A DNA stretch of 64,000 nucleotides from Metallosphaera cuprina Ar-4 (lineage in GTDB: Archaea; Thermoproteota; Thermoprotei_A; Sulfolobales; Sulfolobaceae): contig NC_015435.1 of NCBI RefSeq assembly GCF_000204925.1, forward strand, positions 424,001-488,000, given 5' to 3'. Below the pieces are notes generated by a model. That model saw only the letters and a program-made list of their open reading frames with translations. It had not been told where the DNA came from and ran no database searches. The position numbers and the translations under genes were made by a program. Position 1 is the first letter of the stretch. Every line of letters starts with the position of its first letter. Shown here one piece after another: positions 9,128 to 17,715 of the stretch.

Positions 9128-11914
9128 ATGAATGAACGGCTAGGAAAAAAGATACTGAGTCTAATGAGGGAACGAAACTGGGATAAGATGACTAGAATCC
9201 AAGAAACGTCTGTTGAGCCCATCTTAAATGGGAGCAACACGCTTATAATTGCCCCTACTGGGTTTGGGAAGACTGAGGCTGCATTGCTACCGATCCTTAG
9301 CCTAATGAGTGAGGGCGAGCAGAAACCTGTATCTATGATTTATATAACCCCCCTTAAGGCGTTAATAAACGATATAACGATCAGGATAGACTGGTGGGCA
9401 TCAAAGTTAGGGTTCGTAGTGAGTAGAAAACATGGAGAGGTGCCACAAAAAGAAAAGAACATGAGATTAAAGAAGGCTCCACACATCTTAGTTACAACGC
9501 CAGAGGGATTAGAGATTGACATGGACTGGGCTTCAAAATTCAGAGAGAACTACAAGAACGTTAAATGGATAATTGTTGATGAGATACACGAACTGGTTGG
9601 TTCCAAGAGAGGTGCACAACTTTCAATTTTACTTGAGAGATTAAAGGATTTCTCAGCTAGAGATTTCCAAAGGATCGGTCTATCCGCAACGATCAACGAC
9701 GAGGAGTACGTAGCTGAAATGCTCTTCGGTTCGTCTAAGAGGCCTAGAGTTATAGTTAAGAGTGAGACCGGGAAAGAGTTTAGACTTAAGATAAGAAAAA
9801 TTAAAGGAAACGACGTTTGGGAGGAGTCTGCTAAAGCTATTAGGGAGTCGCTAGAGCCTCCTACGTTAGTCTTCACCAACTCTAGATTCCTTACAGAAAG
9901 GCTTCACGAGGAGTTAGAAAAGTTGGGAGAGAAGGGTATCTTCGTTCATCATTCCTCCATATCTAGAGACTCTAAGAGCAGCGCTGAGGAGAACCTCAGA
10001 AGCGGGAAAGCTGGAGCTGTACTATGTACTAAAACCCTTGAACTCGGGATAGACGTAGGAAAGGTAAAGAAAATAATAATGTATAGGCCTCCTCCCTCAG
10101 TCGCATCTTTCCTTCAAAGGTTAGGGAGGAGCGGTCATTGTGTATCTGGCGTACCGTATGGAGAGATCATATGCGTTCAGAGCTTTGATTGCCTTGAAGC
10201 CTTGGCAATATATAATCTCTCCAAGAAAGGTAAACTGGAACCCCCAAGGAGGGTAAGGCCATTAGATGTTGTAGCTAGAGAAATACTTGGTATGTTGCTT
10301 CAATATTCTTCCGTTAATATAGAGAAAATCTACTCAATAATAACCTCTTCTTATATTTATAGAAACTTGAAATGGGAGGATTTCCTAGAACTATTACGAT
10401 ATTTGGAGAAGAACAACATGGTTGTAATTGAAGGCAATGAGGCTAAACTAGGTAAATCCTTCTTTAAGATATGGACGTTTAATAGGAATAATAACTTCGC
10501 TTGGGCCAAAAGTTTCTCTGAGTTCTTTTCCCTTATTAGTAACGATGATACCTTCACTTTGAAAAGTGGAGATAGGATCATAGGCGAAATTGATGCTATA
10601 TATGTATACAAACACATAAGACCTGGAGATCTGATTAGAATAAGCGGTAGGTTATGGAAGGTTTCTAGGATACATAACGGCATAATGAGCATAGAACTTA
10701 CCCCAGCGGAACGCGGAGAGGGAGAGATTCCCATCTGGAAAGGTGAGGGAGTCCCTAAGTCCGATCTGATACCAAAGGAAATAGAGAACGTTTTAACGCT
10801 AGGAGAGAAGGCCATCGAGAGTGACATTCTAGATGAAGAGTCCAAGAGAGAACTACTAGACATAATATCTAAAAGTAAAACAACGTTAGGTCCCTCTAAG
10901 GCCATATACGTTACGAAAACGGATAAGGAGACCGTTTACACAACATTAATCGATGAGAGAGTGGCCAACACGTTACTTCATATGCTTATGTACTTAACCA
11001 GTTCTAAATACACGCTTAACGTTTATGGTAGGGCCTCAATTTACGGCTTCTCAATAAACGTAACGGATAGAGATCTCCTCAAGGAGCTAGTGGATATGAG
11101 AGTTGAGAAAATAAAGAAGATCCTCTTGAAGTCGATCCTTAGATCACCTCTCTTTATGTCCGTTGAAAAGGAGATCCAGGCGAGTTTTGGGAAAATAGGG
11201 AAAGTAAATCCAAATAACGATAAGATAATAGTTAAGGAGAGTCTTAGGCAGACAATAAGACGATACTTTAACCTGAAAGGTACACTATCTCTCTTAAGAA
11301 GGATAAAGAAAGGTGAGATTCAAATAATTAGATTGGATAGGCCAAACCCTTTGACAGAAGCTATACTTTCACAAGCTCCCGTTAGGCCATGGATATCTGG
11401 GATAAACGTTTTACTTTACGATACGTTAAAAGGTGGTGCGTACACCGTTCAAGAGATATCAGAGATGATATCTGTACCTCCTAGGAGCCTTGAAGTTAAG
11501 CTAAAACAGATGAGAAAAAATGACTCCAAGTACAGGGTCGCAAGTTTCGTCGACGTTGACAGTAAAGAGACCAGATGGTGCACTATAGACGAACTAAAGG
11601 AGTTGGTTAACTCGGATGAATTCTATACGTCTTTTACACCTCTTAACGGTGACGAAACGCTTATAGCGGAGATGAAGTCCGTCGATGGGTCTAGCAACAC
11701 TGAGATGATATTTAAACCTAGTCAAATAGCTGAAAGCCCTGAGGATTTTGCTAAAAGGATACCTTTAGAAGAGATAGGGGAGCTGAAGGTTATAGATCCG
11801 GTTGATCCAATGATCTGCAACATGTCACCAAGATATTACTTCGTGAGGAGAGATATAGTCCCCTATCTGCTGCTCAACGCATCAGCATACATTCAAAATC
11901 TCAAATACACATAA
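9128..11914 (+). CDS. Lhr-type superfamily 2 helicase
   Basis: 928 residues. Motif I is APTGFGKTEA (42-51), motif II DEIH (151-154), motif III SATIND, then TKTLELGIDVGKV and motif VI QRLGRSGH. The HGEVP motif between I and II and the long C-terminal region after the two RecA domains (winged helix plus Lhr-specific beta domain) place it in the archaeal Lhr family, probably the Lhr2 branch rather than Hel308 or ASH-Ski2. Members unwind DNA or RNA:DNA hybrids 3'-5' and are linked to repair or RNA metabolism. It has no zinc-ribbon extension. The start is the ATG at 9128, since a stop codon immediately precedes it in the leader. Confidence 0.88.
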   Translation: MNERLGKKILSLMRERNWDKMTRIQETSVEPILNGSNTLIIAPTGFGKTEAALLPILSLMSEGEQKPVSMIYITPLKALINDITIRIDWWASKLGFVVSRKHGEVPQKEKNMRLKKAPHILVTTPEGLEIDMDWASKFRENYKNVKWIIVDEIHELVGSKRGAQLSILLERLKDFSARDFQRIGLSATINDEEYVAEMLFGSSKRPRVIVKSETGKEFRLKIRKIKGNDVWEESAKAIRESLEPPTLVFTNSRFLTERLHEELEKLGEKGIFVHHSSISRDSKSSAEENLRSGKAGAVLCTKTLELGIDVGKVKKIIMYRPPPSVASFLQRLGRSGHCVSGVPYGEIICVQSFDCLEALAIYNLSKKGKLEPPRRVRPLDVVAREILGMLLQYSSVNIEKIYSIITSSYIYRNLKWEDFLELLRYLEKNNMVVIEGNEAKLGKSFFKIWTFNRNNNFAWAKSFSEFFSLISNDDTFTLKSGDRIIGEIDAIYVYKHIRPGDLIRISGRLWKVSRIHNGIMSIELTPAERGEGEIPIWKGEGVPKSDLIPKEIENVLTLGEKAIESDILDEESKRELLDIISKSKTTLGPSKAIYVTKTDKETVYTTLIDERVANTLLHMLMYLTSSKYTLNVYGRASIYGFSINVTDRDLLKELVDMRVEKIKKILLKSILRSPLFMSVEKEIQASFGKIGKVNPNNDKIIVKESLRQTIRRYFNLKGTLSLLRRIKKGEIQIIRLDRPNPLTEAILSQAPVRPWISGINVLLYDTLKGGAYTVQEISEMISVPPRSLEVKLKQMRKNDSKYRVASFVDVDSKETRWCTIDELKELVNSDEFYTSFTPLNGDETLIAEMKSVDGSSNTEMIFKPSQIAESPEDFAKRIPLEEIGELKVIDPVDPMICNMSPRYYFVRRDIVPYLLLNASAYIQNLKYT

Positions 11915-11916
11915 CC

Positions 11917-11971
11917 TGGTGATGATGAAAGCCCGAAATATGAACTGTGATACTGGCCCGTGTTACTGATC
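11917..11971 (+). ncRNA. Candidate C/D box guide sRNA
   Basis: Three bases after the helicase stop: C box GTGATGA (11919-11925) overlapping a second ATGATGA (11922-11928), guide aagcccgaaat, weak D' ATGA (11940-11943), C'-like TGTGATA (11946-11952), 13-nt guide ctggcccgtgtta (11953-11965), perfect D box CTGA (11966-11969). Strong outer boxes with degenerate inner boxes are the usual pattern for archaeal C/D RNAs. The outer stem is short. It may be processed from the helicase read-through or from its own promoter. The target was not identified. Confidence 0.6.
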
Positions 11972-12135
11972 ATGAATTGGAAGATAAAGCCAGGTCACTC
12001 GACCTAGGAATCCTTGTTGGTTTATCCGTCAGTGAAGCTAAACTATAACTAATTCGAGACACTTCCTTTACTTAAAGAGACAAAGATCAATAGATTTATT
12101 TATCAACCTAAGTTCATGAGTGTAGTGAAAACCTC

Positions 12136-12402
12136 ATGGAAAGATCTACACAGGTTGTTGTTAGTAGAAACAAATCCATTGATGAGCAGGTTTTAGACGT
12201 CATATCGTCCTTCAATCAAGGAATCAAGGACGTGGAGCTTAAAGGATATGGAAGGGAAATTGACAGGACGGTGGACATTTACAACATCATTAAGGAGAAG
12301 TTAGGGGACGCAGTTTCCCTAGTTGACGTGACTATAGGCAGTGAGTTTAAAGACAAGAGGAGAATCTCATATCTCTTGTTCAGATTGAGGAAGAGCTTCT
12401 AA
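12136..12402 (+). CDS. albB: Chromatin protein Alba2
   Basis: 88 residues. The sequence (VVVSRNKSIDEQVLDVIS, then VELKGYGREIDRTVDIYN and GSEFKDKRRISYLL) matches the Alba fold and is closest to the minor Sulfolobus paralogue Sso10b2. It lacks the paired lysines of Alba1 that are acetylated. Alba2 forms heterodimers with Alba1 and changes how Alba condenses DNA. It converges on the reverse gyrase gene with a 36-bp overlap of 3' ends. A tttattta A-box lies about 30 nt upstream of the start. Confidence 0.92.
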   Translation: MERSTQVVVSRNKSIDEQVLDVISSFNQGIKDVELKGYGREIDRTVDIYNIIKEKLGDAVSLVDVTIGSEFKDKRRISYLLFRLRKSF

Positions 12403-15400
12403 AGATCTCAAGTTGTCGAAGACGGTCAGCAAGATTGACGTAGGTTCAGCTTTGCCTGTAACTATTGAATCCATCTTCGCTAGAAGGTCAGCTGTAACCT
12501 TCTCTGATATCAAGTCCTCAAACTTTGAAAGAAATGCGTACGCGTTGATACCTTTCTTTGTTGCTATCAGAACCGATCTCTTCTTACTCTCTACTACGTA
12601 ACCGTGCCTAAGAAGAGATTGGACTGTCTTAGCGTAAGTGCTTGGTCTCCCTATGTTCTTCTCCTTCATCTCTTTTATTACGTCAGCATAAGTTAACAAT
12701 TTCACGTCTGATCCTCTAGAGAGATTAATCTCTGGGTTTATTTCACCAATAGGGATATCATACGTCCTGTACTTATAGAGCCTGGAAAAGCCACCCTCCA
12801 TTTCAGTGAGCAGATCCGCCTCCCAACTCCTATCTTTCATCCTCATAGCGAATCTCTTGAAAACACCCTTAGCTTCCTTCATTTGGCTGGCCATAAATCT
12901 CCTAAAGATCATATCATAAATTGCAAAGTGGGACCATGTGAACTTTACACTCATCAGCATGGGGTTCTCTCCTATTTCCTTCTTTAGAGATTCCAGATCA
13001 AGAGGTCTAGTAGGCCTTATAGCCTCATGAGCTCCCTCTGGGCCCCAGCTTCTAGGCTGTAAATCTTGTGTAAAATTCATCTTCTCTAAGTACTCCTTCG
13101 CTACTTCTATACCTTTCCCAGAGACGTGATGACTATCAGTCCTGTGGTACGTTATTAACCCGCTCTCAAACAGGTCCTGAGCTATTCTCATCACTCTCTC
13201 TGCAGGAACCTTGAACCATCTATAGGCCTCGATGAGAAGGTCATCAGTGGAGAAGGGAGGCGGTGGTTGTAACGTTTCAACTCTCTCTCCAACAACCTCG
13301 ACTTGTACCGGGCCATCAGGAATAGCCGGCTTCGTCTTATGATACTCCCTATATACGTAGTTTCCTACCTTTATGTAAAGCAACCAGCCTATCCTCTCCT
13401 TATACTCCCTAGTCTTATTGACTATCCAACCTAGCACTGGACCTTGTACTCTACCCGCACCGTGATTTCCCTCGTTAAACTTAGACTTGAGAAGTTTGCT
13501 TAACTCAAATCCTATCCATCTGTCCTCGACCCTTCTCACTATTTGACTGTATACCGTGTTGATATCGATCGAGGTTCCTGTTCTTAGAGCCTCTACAATT
13601 CCAGACCTAGTGACCTCATGATACTTTATTCTCCTGACTTTAGGATTATATGGAGAAACGCTAACTGAAATGTCAAACGCTATCTTCTCTCCCTCAGTAT
13701 CTGGATCTGTCGCAATGAATACCTCATCCACTTCCATGGCTAACTTCCTCATGGCGTTAACTATAGATAGAGAAGAGTTTATGAGACTGGAACCGCAATA
13801 GGGGCAAACGTCGATCTCCTTACTCACAACTCTCTTGCAGCTCACGCATCTATAAATGTGAGAATATAGAGGAGTTATTACGTCGTTTTTTACATCAACC
13901 CCAAAGTAGCCTTTGTCCTCAAGGGTTATATCGGTCATGTGTCCCTTCGTTGCCATAACGTCTAGGATATAAACCTTATTCCCGTCCACAATCACCGTTT
14001 CATATACGTTAACTCCGCCAATAGTTCTCCGTGAGGGAAAACCAAATAACCTTGAAATTGTCTTGGCCTTAGTGGGAGATTCCACTATCATAAGCCCTGT
14101 ACTTATATCTATCTTGTTACCACCCTCTCTTCTGGTTCTTTCAATTTCTTTAGTTATGGAATCAACGTTAAGAGACTCGAATTGAACGGGATTGAAACCC
14201 TGAATTATGAAGTTCATCTTTTTCTTAAGCAAATCGAAGAGGATTTGATCATCCACCAATATTACGCTCAATCCCTGTGTTAGACCTCCGTTGAGCAACC
14301 TGCTGCTCCTTCCTGATCCCTGAAGATATGTAATAACGTCAGGATACTCTATGAACACGTCCTTCCCTCTTCTGGAGATCAGAAAGGTCTCTCCTCTTAC
14401 TATGCCGTTCACGCTCTTCAGGAACTCTTGAACTTCACTGATCTTATCTTCCAACTTCTTCTGAACCTCGCCGAGCTTACCTGGAAGTACTTGCCCCTTT
14501 ATAATTGAGATCTTAATTGCCTGAGCTTCGGCAGGAGATAACGAGAGTATTTCGTCCTCCGGGACGTTCACGCCGAAGAGTCTAGCTATCTTCATAAGGG
14601 TGAATGGGTTCCTTATAGCCTCCTCTGCCCTAGCCCTGGATTTAGGAACGCCGTAAAACAGTACGTATCTTAGCCTCTTCGGCTCGTCTATGCCTCTAAC
14701 TGCAACTCCGTAGTATGAGGCAGATCCTATCAAGATGTCAGTTTTACCTTCAGAAAAGTTCTGAAGGAATTTCCTTCCGCTTATCGCCAGTTCCACATTA
14801 AAGTTATTCGAAGTTAGCTTGTCTTTTATTTCTCTCATCTTTTCTTTTCCATATTCTCTTGAGACCAATATCAGACCTCCAGGTCCTAGCCTTTGAACTA
14901 CTTCCTCAATGCTTGAACAGGAAAACGAATCTACTATATTCCTAGCGTACGTTTGAGTGTTGGATAAGTCGAAGCCTGAAATGTACCTTAGTGCCTTTTG
15001 TTTTATACCTTTAGGTCTTAGGGTGGCACTAGCAACCACTAGTTGGGCAATAGCTCCTGTGAAGCCTTGAATTTTCCTTTCTAATTTAGTTATTTTCTCT
15101 AATATCTCATCTTTATCCTCTTTAAGATATAAGGATCTTCTTAACCTCACTAACCTCATAGCGTCTTCGTATATGTCTTTAGGTATTCCCATGAGCTCAA
15201 CTAGCTTATCCGTAGTCTTTCCACTCTTTATTATCGCATCAGCGTCATCCACCGCTATGAATGTCGGTCTGTAATCCTTTATCGACTCATATTTCTTGTT
15301 AACGTAGCTCACTGTCAAAACTGAAATGCCGTCCCTATCTACGTAACCACATGAAACGCTAGAGATCGATCCTATCTTTGAGCATATCTGCTCTTGAAGA

Positions 15401-15816
15401 GACTTAGTTGGAACTATGTAAAGAACCCCTTTGGATAGATATGAGGAGTAAGCCACGAGGGTGGTAGTTTTACCCATTCCAGTCGGGGCCGATAGAGAAA
15501 AGTTTTCCCTCTCTCCTAGTCTTTTCAACCAGAGCTTTTGTAAAGACCAGGGCTCTTTACCTACTACCTGGTTAAAGTAATTTATGACTTCATCGTACAT
15601 CTCTGCTGTATAATAGAGCTCCCAATACTTAGCTAGTTTGTTGTTGTTAACTAGTAGGTTGTAAACGGCCTTAATTTTCTCACTTTGCGGTAGATCTCTA
15701 AATGGCTCCTCATCTCCTGCCAAACAGTTTGTGCAAGGTAGGCCTGCCAATGCCCTGTAATCCTCAAGAGGTCCTTGACAGTTAGGACAGGAGCTATGAA
15801 ACACTGAAGTTATCAT
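12367..15816 (-). CDS. topR2: Reverse gyrase, TopR2-like
   Basis: 1149 residues: a superfamily 2 helicase module fused to a type IA topoisomerase, introducing positive supercoils. An N-terminal zinc finger (Cys10, 13, 28, 31) precedes the Walker A SAPTGMGKTTT (109-119) and the reverse-gyrase form of motif II, VDDAD. A second Cys4 finger (CVSC...CPYC) lies at the start of the Toprim region (DPDTEGEK). The active-site tyrosine is Tyr890 in LITYHRTDSHH. Sulfolobales usually have two paralogues; the neighbouring alba genes and the length fit TopR2, the one tied to normal growth. It has an A-box at 15846-15854 and ends convergently inside albB. Confidence 0.96.
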   Translation of the reverse strand: MITSVFHSSCPNCQGPLEDYRALAGLPCTNCLAGDEEPFRDLPQSEKIKAVYNLLVNNNKLAKYWELYYTAEMYDEVINYFNQVVGKEPWSLQKLWLKRLGERENFSLSAPTGMGKTTTLVAYSSYLSKGVLYIVPTKSLQEQICSKIGSISSVSCGYVDRDGISVLTVSYVNKKYESIKDYRPTFIAVDDADAIIKSGKTTDKLVELMGIPKDIYEDAMRLVRLRRSLYLKEDKDEILEKITKLERKIQGFTGAIAQLVVASATLRPKGIKQKALRYISGFDLSNTQTYARNIVDSFSCSSIEEVVQRLGPGGLILVSREYGKEKMREIKDKLTSNNFNVELAISGRKFLQNFSEGKTDILIGSASYYGVAVRGIDEPKRLRYVLFYGVPKSRARAEEAIRNPFTLMKIARLFGVNVPEDEILSLSPAEAQAIKISIIKGQVLPGKLGEVQKKLEDKISEVQEFLKSVNGIVRGETFLISRRGKDVFIEYPDVITYLQGSGRSSRLLNGGLTQGLSVILVDDQILFDLLKKKMNFIIQGFNPVQFESLNVDSITKEIERTRREGGNKIDISTGLMIVESPTKAKTISRLFGFPSRRTIGGVNVYETVIVDGNKVYILDVMATKGHMTDITLEDKGYFGVDVKNDVITPLYSHIYRCVSCKRVVSKEIDVCPYCGSSLINSSLSIVNAMRKLAMEVDEVFIATDPDTEGEKIAFDISVSVSPYNPKVRRIKYHEVTRSGIVEALRTGTSIDINTVYSQIVRRVEDRWIGFELSKLLKSKFNEGNHGAGRVQGPVLGWIVNKTREYKERIGWLLYIKVGNYVYREYHKTKPAIPDGPVQVEVVGERVETLQPPPPFSTDDLLIEAYRWFKVPAERVMRIAQDLFESGLITYHRTDSHHVSGKGIEVAKEYLEKMNFTQDLQPRSWGPEGAHEAIRPTRPLDLESLKKEIGENPMLMSVKFTWSHFAIYDMIFRRFMASQMKEAKGVFKRFAMRMKDRSWEADLLTEMEGGFSRLYKYRTYDIPIGEINPEINLSRGSDVKLLTYADVIKEMKEKNIGRPSTYAKTVQSLLRHGYVVESKKRSVLIATKKGINAYAFLSKFEDLISEKVTADLLAKMDSIVTGKAEPTSILLTVFDNLRSLEALPQSEQEI

Positions 15817-15845
15817 TAATTCAAGAGCTTGGTAAGGGGAGTAGT

Positions 15846-15879
15846 TTATAAGATAAGAATCAAGATGTTACTCTTATCG
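15846..15879 (-). promoter_or_regulatory. topR2 promoter with inverted repeat
   Basis: Reading toward topR2, the A-box is cttataaac (15854-15846), about 34 nt before the ATG, giving a leader of only a few bases. A 7-bp inverted repeat, gataaga (15853-15859) and tcttatc (15873-15879) with a 13-nt loop, straddles the BRE and sequence just upstream. The position fits an operator for a dimeric regulator or a supercoiling-sensitive element. The repeat is plain; its function is inference. Confidence 0.45.
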
Positions 15880-15956
15880 CGTCCCACTAGGGTTCCACTT
15901 CACGTTCGAAACTCCTCTAAGTAATTTATTTAACCCAATACTGTCCTCAGATTAAC

Positions 15957-16002
15957 TTTTTAAACTTACGATATGGTTATGAAGCGCACACAGGTGAATA
16001 AA
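15957..16002 (+). promoter_or_regulatory. alba promoter and ribosome binding site
   Basis: An A-box tttttaaac (about 15957-15965) lies some 40 nt before the Alba1 ATG at 16003, predicting a transcript start near 15985. The leader then contains aggtga (15992-15997), a Shine-Dalgarno-like element 5 nt before the ATG. This supports 16003 over the upstream in-frame ATG at 15973. Confidence 0.6.
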
Positions 16003-16299
16003 ATGAGCGGAACATCTCCTACTCCAAGTAACGTAGTCCTTGTAGGTAAAAAGCCAGTAATGAACTACGTCCTAGCTGCCTTAACTCTACTAAACCAGGG
16101 CGTTCCGGAGATAATCATCAAAGCTAGAGGAAGAGCTATTAGCAAAGCTGTGGACACTGTAGAGATAGTGAGAAACAGATTCCTTCCAGACAAGATAGAG
16201 ATCAGATCAATAGGAGTTGGCAGCCAAGTAGTGACAAGCCAGGACGGAAGACAATCTAGGGTATCTACAATAGAGATAAGTATAAAGAAAAAGGCATAA
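16003..16299 (+). CDS. albA: Chromatin protein Alba1
   Basis: 98 residues from [20 protein letters not shown]; the frame is open ten codons further upstream, but the Shine-Dalgarno element and relatives (Sso10b) support this start. Lys16 and Lys17 in VGKKPVM are the DNA-contacting pair, with Lys16 the acetylation site described in Sulfolobus. The rest ([40 protein letters not shown]) is near identical to the family. Alba1 is the abundant DNA- and RNA-binding chromatin protein. It stands next to reverse gyrase and 3.6 kb from its partner Alba2. A hairpin with a T-run follows the stop. Confidence 0.97.
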   Translation: MSGTSPTPSNVVLVGKKPVMNYVLAALTLLNQGVPEIIIKARGRAISKAVDTVEIVRNRFLPDKIEIRSIGVGSQVVTSQDGRQSRVSTIEISIKKKA

Positions 16300-16328
16300 A
16301 CGGTTAAATAGCGCTTTTTTAAACCGTT
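16299..16328 (+). terminator. Inverted repeat with T-run after alba
   Basis: Arms aacggttaaa (16299-16308) and tttaaaccgtt (16318-16328) pair with one bulged base around a loop that holds gcttttttt. Archaeal termination needs mainly the T-run; the hairpin may instead stabilise the 3' end of the very abundant Alba1 mRNA. Confidence 0.55.
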
Positions 16329-16418
16329 AGTAATTCTACGGAAAAGCTTTTGAAAGTTCCGGATGACAGAACAAACATACATTTAATACAGTTTGGAGCT
16401 AAGAGATTTTAGATAACT

Positions 16419-16739
16419 ATGAATCAGCCAACCCATAAAGTTGAGTTTGAAGCTAAGGCCAAGATCGGTGAAGTGATGGGTAACTTGGCCTCTATTCAGC
16501 TTAAGCCAGAAGATTTGTCTAGCCCCATAGCATTTCAAATGGCCATTTCAAGAATCTACTCAGAACTTATGGACATGATGAACAGAGGTCCCTCCAAACA
16601 TTACGTCGCGGAGGTTAGATTTAACGATTCGATGGGAAACCCGGTGGCCATAGGGGTGGATTTTGGGGATAAGATACCTCCACTATCAAAACAAGAAGTG
16701 AAGGTAAAAGTTATCCTTGAGTTCTATGACGAAGACTAG
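16419..16739 (+). CDS. Conserved unknown protein, 106 aa
   Basis: I do not recognise a family. The protein is acidic overall, with a beta strand start (HKVEFEAKAKIGEVMGN), a central helix rich in methionine (FQMAISRIYSELMDMMN), and two more strands ending in KVKVILEFYDED. The shape alpha/beta with about four strands resembles small dimeric ligand- or nucleic-acid-binding folds, but no motif decides this. ATG 16419 is preceded by an A-box-like attttagat. It overlaps the convergent winged-helix gene by 29 bp at the 3' ends. Its position behind alba1 may be only positional. Confidence 0.6.
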   Translation: MNQPTHKVEFEAKAKIGEVMGNLASIQLKPEDLSSPIAFQMAISRIYSELMDMMNRGPSKHYVAEVRFNDSMGNPVAIGVDFGDKIPPLSKQEVKVKVILEFYDED

Positions 16740-16989
16740 CTCTCCTACTTAGATAAGTAAAGGAAATGACACTTAGATACTCTTCTATAGGTGTTAGGAT
16801 CATTTTCCCATCTCTCTCAGTTAATATGCCAACGCGTTTCATGAATCTCAAGCTCGACTTAATTATCTTTTTGGAAAAATAAGGATAAAGAAGAGAATAT
16901 GCATCAGTGTAGGTGAAACAATCAGATTCAAATTTCTTCCATAAGAGAAAATAAATTACTATGTCTCTCTTTTTTAACCATCTCATCAA
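16711..16989 (-). CDS. Predicted winged-helix protein, 92 aa
   Basis: A basic protein of 92 residues (or 91 from the second Met). Helical segments followed by SLRFMKRVGILTERDGKMILT read like the recognition helix and wing of a winged-helix domain. The tail YLSRRASLRHRTQG is strongly basic. A role in DNA binding is likely, and a target cannot be given. It is encoded convergently to the 106-aa unknown. It is not part of an obvious operon; about 250 bp upstream hold no gene except a possible C/D RNA on the same strand. Confidence 0.5.
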   Translation of the reverse strand: MMRWLKKRDIVIYFLLWKKFESDCFTYTDAYSLLYPYFSKKIIKSSLRFMKRVGILTERDGKMILTPIEEYLSVISFTYLSRRASLRHRTQG

Positions 16990-17119
16990 GTTCTGTTCTT
17001 AAGGTTTACGTTTTTAAGAATGTCAGTATTCGATTTAACGCGTTAGCCATTGAAACTAGAATCGTGAGGTAAGAGCTTATAGGAGTCTATAAGGCTATTG
17101 GGTTCGAAAATGAGGTTGG

Positions 17120-17172
17120 GCTCAAAGCCTGGTTTATCATCACCGTCAGCCCTTACAAGTTATTTCATGGCC
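17120..17172 (-). ncRNA. Weak candidate C/D box sRNA
   Basis: Minus strand: C-like CATGAAA, guide of about 13 nt, perfect D' CTGA (17149-17146), 2-nt spacer, perfect C' GTGATGA (17143-17137), 11-nt guide taaaccaggct, D-like TTGA (17125-17122). The spacing is right but both outer boxes are poor, the reverse of the usual pattern. It lies in an otherwise empty 250-bp gap. Confidence 0.3.
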
Positions 17173-17247
17173 TTTAAACAAGTGGTATGTCGTGGTATTA
17201 ACGCTATTTCAGAAGACTTAAAAGGATAATCTATAATCGTGATAAAA

Positions 17248-17715
17248 ATGCCATATGTATTAGAGGGTAAGATATGTAAACCAAACGAGATAACGTCAAT
17301 AGAGGAGGGCGATGTTATAGTTGTTAGACCTTTCACAACTCTGATAGACGGAGTTAATCAGGTTGCTCCTCCCCTTTCAATTATATCAAAAACATGCAAA
17401 CATGAGATTAGAACACCTCTCTGGGTTGACGGGGTAAAAGTGGGAAATAACGTTAGAGTGGTTGAGGGAGATCTGGAAGTTTGGGGAGAGTTGGAGATAA
17501 AAAGTTATGAATTTCTTCCAGGGTATACCGCGAGGGAGCTGTTAGGGAGGTCATCGTTTAAGGTTTCCTCAAAAGAGTTAGGCATACCTATAGTCACCGT
17601 GGATGGGAAACAGCTCATATCAACTCTCAACAGGGAAATCTTAGTTACTGATAAGAGAGAACTATTATTGGCTCTAGCTCATTCACTCAACTACTTCTTA
17701 TCGTCAAAAGAATAG
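17248..17715 (+). CDS. Conserved unknown protein, 155 aa
   Basis: I do not recognise this protein. It is beta-rich (VLEGKICKPNEI, EGDVIVVRPFTTL, GNNVRVVEGDLEVWGELEI) in the first 100 residues, with a helical C-terminus (ELLLALAHSLNYFLSSKE). No signal peptide, membrane segment or catalytic motif is visible. The frame opens at GTG 17239, but ATG 17248 fits better: an A-box cttaaaagg lies about 25-30 nt upstream, predicting a leaderless mRNA. The 3' end overlaps the convergent XPB helicase gene by 25 bp. Confidence 0.6.
   Translation: MPYVLEGKICKPNEITSIEEGDVIVVRPFTTLIDGVNQVAPPLSIISKTCKHEIRTPLWVDGVKVGNNVRVVEGDLEVWGELEIKSYEFLPGYTARELLGRSSFKVSSKELGIPIVTVDGKQLISTLNREILVTDKRELLLALAHSLNYFLSSKE

Noticed and set aside
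10357-10905. Long open frame antisense to the Lhr helicase (182 codons)
   Set aside because: Its composition is that of a shadow frame (Ser and Leu runs), it has no ribosome site, and the helicase frame explains the DNA.
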